This document shows, piece after piece, positions 41,484 through 42,463 of a DNA stretch of 42,463 nt (position 1 is its first letter; every line of letters begins with the position of its first letter). Location of the stretch: positions 1-42,463 of the forward strand of contig DASRFJ010000212.1 in assembly GCA_035651595.1 (NCBI GenBank). Direction: 5' to 3'. The notes beneath the pieces were generated by a model. That model saw only the letters and a list, made by a program, of their open reading frames with translations, made no database searches and had not been told where the DNA came from. Made by a program: the position numbers and the translations under genes. The stretch is from JAFARZ01 sp035651595 (lineage in GTDB: Bacteria > Actinomycetota > Actinomycetes > Streptosporangiales > Streptosporangiaceae).

Positions 41484-42423
41484 CTGGCCGGCTCGGATCC
41501 CACCGGCTCACCGATGTCCGGACTGGGTGAATGGCCTGGAGTCCAGCTAGCTCGGCTTCGGTGAGAGAGGACGCTACCGGGAGCATGTCGCCGACCTTCC
41601 ACCCGGCGTGCAGGACTGCCGCTTCGAGTGCGCTTACCGGATTGCCCGTCGCGAGCCAGCCGTGCAAGAAGGAGGCGAACAGCGCGTCTCCGGCCCCGGT
41701 GGTGCTGACGACCCCGCGCGGAGCTATCCCAGCGGTCTGCACCAGCGTGCCGTCTCGCATCCCTAGCAGGCATCCGTCCGGCCCTCTGCCGACGGCGGCT
41801 ATCGAACAGCCCGGATACTGCGCGAACATCCGCGCCACCCAGTCGGCCGGCGTGCAGGGTAGCTTCTCGTGACTACAGAACACGATGTCGGCGACCTCCA
41901 GCCACGACCGGTTGTAGTCGTCATCGACATCGGAGATGAGATGCGCGTCGACGGCGATCGGCACGTCTAGCTGTTCCGCGTGCTCGATCAGCGGCCGGAC
42001 GAATTTGGCGTTCGTCAGCACGGCGAGGTCCGCGCCCTCCGCTTCCCTCAGGAACACGTCCACCGGGTACTCAACGGCGCTTACCGCGGCGAGGTAGGGA
42101 AACCCCATTCGGCGGCCGTCCGGAGCAACTAGGACCACCCCAAGCGAAGTTGCTCCGCCATCGACAACTCCCCGGCCGAGCAACTGGCGACCTTGCAGTT
42201 CGTTCCTGATCGCGATACCCGCCGCATCATTGCCGGCGAGCGTACAAAGCCGGACATCGTTGCCCAGCGTGCGCAGCACGGTGGCGATGTGTCCTGCCGA
42301 TCCCGTCACGCCGGAGCGCATCCACAGCGGTGTCCGGGTGGGCTCGTAGCTTAGCGGGAATTTCTCGACTCCCACCGCCATATACAGGCTGGTGACGCCG
42401 GCGACCACGATCTTGCTTGGCAT
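41410..42423 (-). CDS. PfkB-family carbohydrate kinase
   Basis: A 337-residue sugar kinase of the ribokinase/PfkB family. SGVTGSAGHIATVLRTLGND is the N-terminal sugar-binding signature and STTGAGDALFASFLHGW the C-terminal one, with the catalytic Asp in GAGD and the anion hole before it. The substrate cannot be read; the broad group includes ribokinase, fructokinase and adenosine kinase relatives. The last 40 residues (VRTSVSRWDPSRPVRPGRER onward) are a basic tail beyond the family core, and this is the part overlapping the STAND gene. ATG 42423 has GAGGAG upstream. The region from 42424 to the window end shows no further gene. Confidence 0.9.
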   Translation of the reverse strand: MPSKIVVAGVTSLYMAVGVEKFPLSYEPTRTPLWMRSGVTGSAGHIATVLRTLGNDVRLCTLAGNDAAGIAIRNELQGRQLLGRGVVDGGATSLGVVLVAPDGRRMGFPYLAAVSAVEYPVDVFLREAEGADLAVLTNAKFVRPLIEHAEQLDVPIAVDAHLISDVDDDYNRSWLEVADIVFCSHEKLPCTPADWVARMFAQYPGCSIAAVGRGPDGCLLGMRDGTLVQTAGIAPRGVVSTTGAGDALFASFLHGWLATGNPVSALEAAVLHAGWKVGDMLPVASSLTEAELAGLQAIHPVRTSVSRWDPSRPVRPGRERRVEPPAHASGPLGRSPS

Positions 42424-42463
42424 TTCTGGTCATCTCCTCTTTCCGTGGCGATCAGGGAACTAG

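Overview
The window is very GC-rich DNA of an actinomycete. Signs are GTG and TTG starts with AGGAGG-type ribosome sites, families typical of Actinobacteria (DUF5998, DUF3145, DUF3349, DUF1992), and a phosphate-transporter block arranged as in mycobacteria. I cannot name the genus; a soil or litter saprophyte related to Streptosporangiales or Catenulisporales would fit.

Layout. 1-2.9 kb: a long palindromic repeat, an alpha/beta hydrolase, a DUF1992 protein, and a TetR regulator head-to-head with a second hydrolase. 3.0-5.1 kb: a secreted GH20 hexosaminidase with a PKD domain. 5.3-7.8 kb: aidB and cobS on the minus strand. 7.9-11.0 kb: a small unknown protein, DUF5998, a phosphodiesterase and a rhodanese sulfurtransferase carrying an in-frame repeat expansion beside its active site. 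11.2-13.7 kb: a J-domain protein, then pit - small membrane protein - DUF3349. 13.6-16.4 kb: a frameshifted coupling-type ATPase with a replication-relaxation protein, probably an element remnant. 16.5-18.9 kb: an aldo/keto reductase and a serine hydrolase. 19.1-22.7 kb: a three-subunit molybdenum hydroxylase (large, Fe-S, FAD). 23.0-25.2 kb: lnt and DUF3145.

25.3-38.2 kb is a secreted polysaccharide-degradation locus, most simply for beta-1,3-glucan (fungal wall or laminarin type). It has a ROK regulator, a leftward operon (CBM/FnIII protein, GH16, GH1) and rightward genes (GH64, a PQQ-like propeller with two malectin domains, a beta-helix protein). The divergent promoters of this locus share the same -35/-10 hexamers, and a GCTT-N5-AAG palindrome recurs at three promoters, with a related one before the ROK gene. 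GH16 and GH64 share a nearly identical discoidin domain in inverted orientation.

38.7-41.5 kb holds the most striking gene pair: a 126-residue helical protein ending in an amyloid-like motif, divergent from an NB-ARC/TPR STAND ATPase that starts with the same motif. This matches the logic of bacterial NLR amyloid-signalling (BASS) cell-death or immunity pairs. A PfkB-type sugar kinase closes the window.

Running through the intergenic spaces is a family of five gapless 82-bp palindromes (11-92, 11135-11216, 22818-22899, 31451-31532, 38408-38489). One diverged copy keeps the geometry through changed but still pairing arms, and one copy lies inside a 295-bp segment bounded by perfect 18-bp inverted repeats. 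I see no tRNA, rRNA, CRISPR array or transposase gene.
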